Source of the DNA: Rhynochetos jubatus
Taxonomy: Eukaryota > Chordata > Aves > Eurypygiformes > Rhynochetidae
Assembly (NCBI GenBank): GCA_027574665.1
Contig: CM050654.1
Coordinates: 20,280,222 to 20,344,221 of the forward strand
Direction of reading: 5' to 3'
DNA: 64,000 nucleotides
Made by a program: the position numbers and the translations under genes. Below the pieces are notes generated by a model. It saw only the letters and a list, made by a program, of their open reading frames with translations, was not told the DNA's origin and searched no databases. This document shows, in pieces, positions 62,072-64,000 of the stretch (position 1 is its first letter; each line of letters begins with the position of its first letter).

Positions 62072-64000
62072 GTAATGCATTTTTTGTGCATGACTCATTT
62101 CTTGCTGCATCCTTTCTTTTTTTTTTTTTTTGCAAAGTCTCCAAGCCTCACAAAAACACTCCAAACCCTGTTTTGGTTTTAGCAGGGGACAATCTTCTCC
62201 CCTTGATGCAGACAACAAGGAGTGACAGATCACAGTCACAGATGACAGTTGACTCCTGGTCAAAAAAAGATAGGGGAAAAAAAAAAAAGTGGCAGTGCTA
62301 AGGTTTTATAAGTGTGGTATGTGAAGCCGTAGAGATGGAGTGTCTGTGAGCAGCAAAGCAGTTTCAAGAGCTGTAAACAAGTTCCAAAACACATTCCTCC
62401 TGTCTCCCATTCGGGCACCTTCCCCCTGCAGAAAGCAATCTCCTGTCGCTTTTGAAAACCTGGGAAGCAAGTCAGACTCCAAAAGGCTAGGATTTTTACC
62501 TGAGAAGTGTTAAATGTAACTTACAAATGATAATTCCCATTTCAATAAGGTTTTCTTTTATTCCTGCATGCTACAAGTAGTCCCTGCAAGCGAAGCACGT
62601 CATGAGCTACTCTGATTACTGGCTTTTTCCACATTGCAAGCCAAAGGAAGGATAAATGCTTGTAGAGTCACATATGGCAGTGTTCCCCAGGAAAACCTAG
62701 CTCTGCCTCCTCCCAGTACAGTCAATGCGATTAACCCCCTCTTTATTCCACTTATCACAGCCCATAAGCTTTTGCACGGATAATTCAGTACGGGTACTTC
62801 ACCTGTCTAAACGATCCTAGACCTTTCCTGCCAAGCTGCAGGATAGCCTGAAGATGGGGAGAGAGTTCTCTGGAGCAGTGGTTCGGCCCGTGCTCTTGAA
62901 AAAGAGGCGCCTCCATCCCACAGGCAGAATTTACATGACGGTGTTCATTCCTGTGACCAAATTCCTGGAGCATGTGGAACGGCTCTGGCTGTAGTCTCAT
63001 GTTCCTTATGGCTCCTATGCCTCTCCACAGATAAAGCGCTACGCTCGGCAAGGCTGGCATGGCTCCAGCATCTCCAGGCTTCACTTCCTCCTAGGCTTAC
63101 CAGGAAGGGTCTTCAGGTTACTGGCAAGCACTCCCTTCGGAAGTGGAGCCCAGCTGCTTGTGTCATCTGTTGATACTGCTTCCAGGTGGTTTCAAAAGTC
63201 AAGTTTCCCAAAAAAACTGAGGTTTGTGGCTTCTGAAGGTTACCACTTCATTGCACTCATTTATGAGCCACCTCGAAGCAGTATTGATTATCAGTGTTCT
63301 CTAGATACGTTACAACAGCGTCTTCTACTTGTGGGGCAACTGAGGCAAAAGTAGAGGGTGGCAGTAGGTGTCGCTCCATAAGGCAGAGTTACAGGGTGGA
63401 AACCCTGAGCACTGCTGCAGTTTGTACCTCGCTCTCTGCTCGCTCTTACAGTGCTGGGTTCCCACCAAAAGCACCCAGTGGAAAGGCAGTCACAGAGTAA
63501 GTGGTTCACAGTATCTCACAACTGGAAAAAAGACTAACTAAAGGCTACCTAAAAAAGCTACTGAGAAGGTTTTCCCAGACCTCAGAGTGCACACTAGGCA
63601 TGGGAAGCAGGGACTAGAGCTAAATTAATGGAAATTGCTTAGGTATCCCATGAGAATGAAAAAGCAATAGAAAACCAAAAGCCAGTTGAGAGAAACAAAG
63701 CATTTTGCCTTCAACGTTTTAAACTCTCTTTCAAAAGCCACCATTTGCCTGAAAATTATGCTTTTCAACATTTTTTTTAAATGTAATTGTTTACCAAATT
63801 GCCAGGGTTTGCAAACTGTTTAGCCTTGAAACTTACATTTCTAGATTGCTTAGGCTTCCTGAATCACTGATCTACCTTTGAGAAGAAAATGAGTATTTTT
63901 TTTGCATAAAATAGTGGAACAATTAATATAATAATAATAATAACTAATATAGGAAGTGCCTTTCTGTTGTTGCAGACAGCAAATTACAAGAATGTCCATA
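62072..64000 (+). other. CHRNA1 intron 8, start only
   Basis: At least 1.9 kb of intron follows exon 8. I searched for the final exon (a peptide like AAEEWKFV followed by the M4 helix) and did not find it, so it must lie beyond 64,000. The stretch contains T15 at 62,117-62,131 and an (ATA)n tract at 63,927-63,943, and no other gene. Confidence 0.8.
63927..63943. repeat. (ATA)n microsatellite
   Basis: About five ATA units in AT-rich intronic sequence near the right edge. Confidence 0.85.

Overview
The window is vertebrate nuclear DNA, almost certainly from a bird. Genes are split by GT-AG introns and intergenic space is long. Two pieces carry the 3' end of the avian CR1 LINE, with its terminal ATTCTGTG repeats. 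The two genes read as avian-type CHN1 and CHRNA1. The CHRNA1 protein differs at several positions from the chicken sequence as I remember it, so this is probably a bird other than chicken.

Layout, all on the + strand. (a) 1-13.0 kb: no recognisable exon; best explained as an intron of the longer alpha2 form of CHN1. (b) About 12.3-13.7 kb: a CpG-rich, GC-box-rich block that looks like the internal alpha1-chimaerin promoter. (c) 13,705-43,909: the complete alpha1-chimaerin coding sequence in seven exons (334 codons: alpha1 leader, C1 domain, RhoGAP domain), followed by a 3' UTR to about 44.65 kb. (d) 44.7-55.0 kb: intergenic, with one unidentified minus-strand reading frame, a CpG-rich patch and a short CR1 tail. 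(e) 55.0-55.1 kb: the CHRNA1 muscle promoter, with paired E-boxes and a TATA-like element. (f) 55,169-62,071: CHRNA1 coding exons 1-8 (413 codons). The last exon, carrying M4 and the C-terminus, lies beyond the right edge. (g) 62,072-64,000: the start of intron 8.

CHN1 followed by CHRNA1 in the same direction is the order I know from human chromosome 2q31, so this is conserved vertebrate synteny. The products work in different cells. Alpha-chimaerin is a diacylglycerol-responsive Rac GTPase-activating protein of neurons. CHRNA1 is the ligand-binding subunit of the muscle acetylcholine receptor. I see no sign that they are co-regulated.

I found no new gene system. The observations most worth checking are an acetylcholine-receptor exon whose 3' splice site is led by a (GT)12 microsatellite instead of a normal pyrimidine tract, a splice acceptor embedded inside alpha1-chimaerin coding sequence, and an unassigned protein-like reading frame just 3' of CHN1. 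All exon limits come from splice consensus plus my memory of the protein families. No alignment was run.
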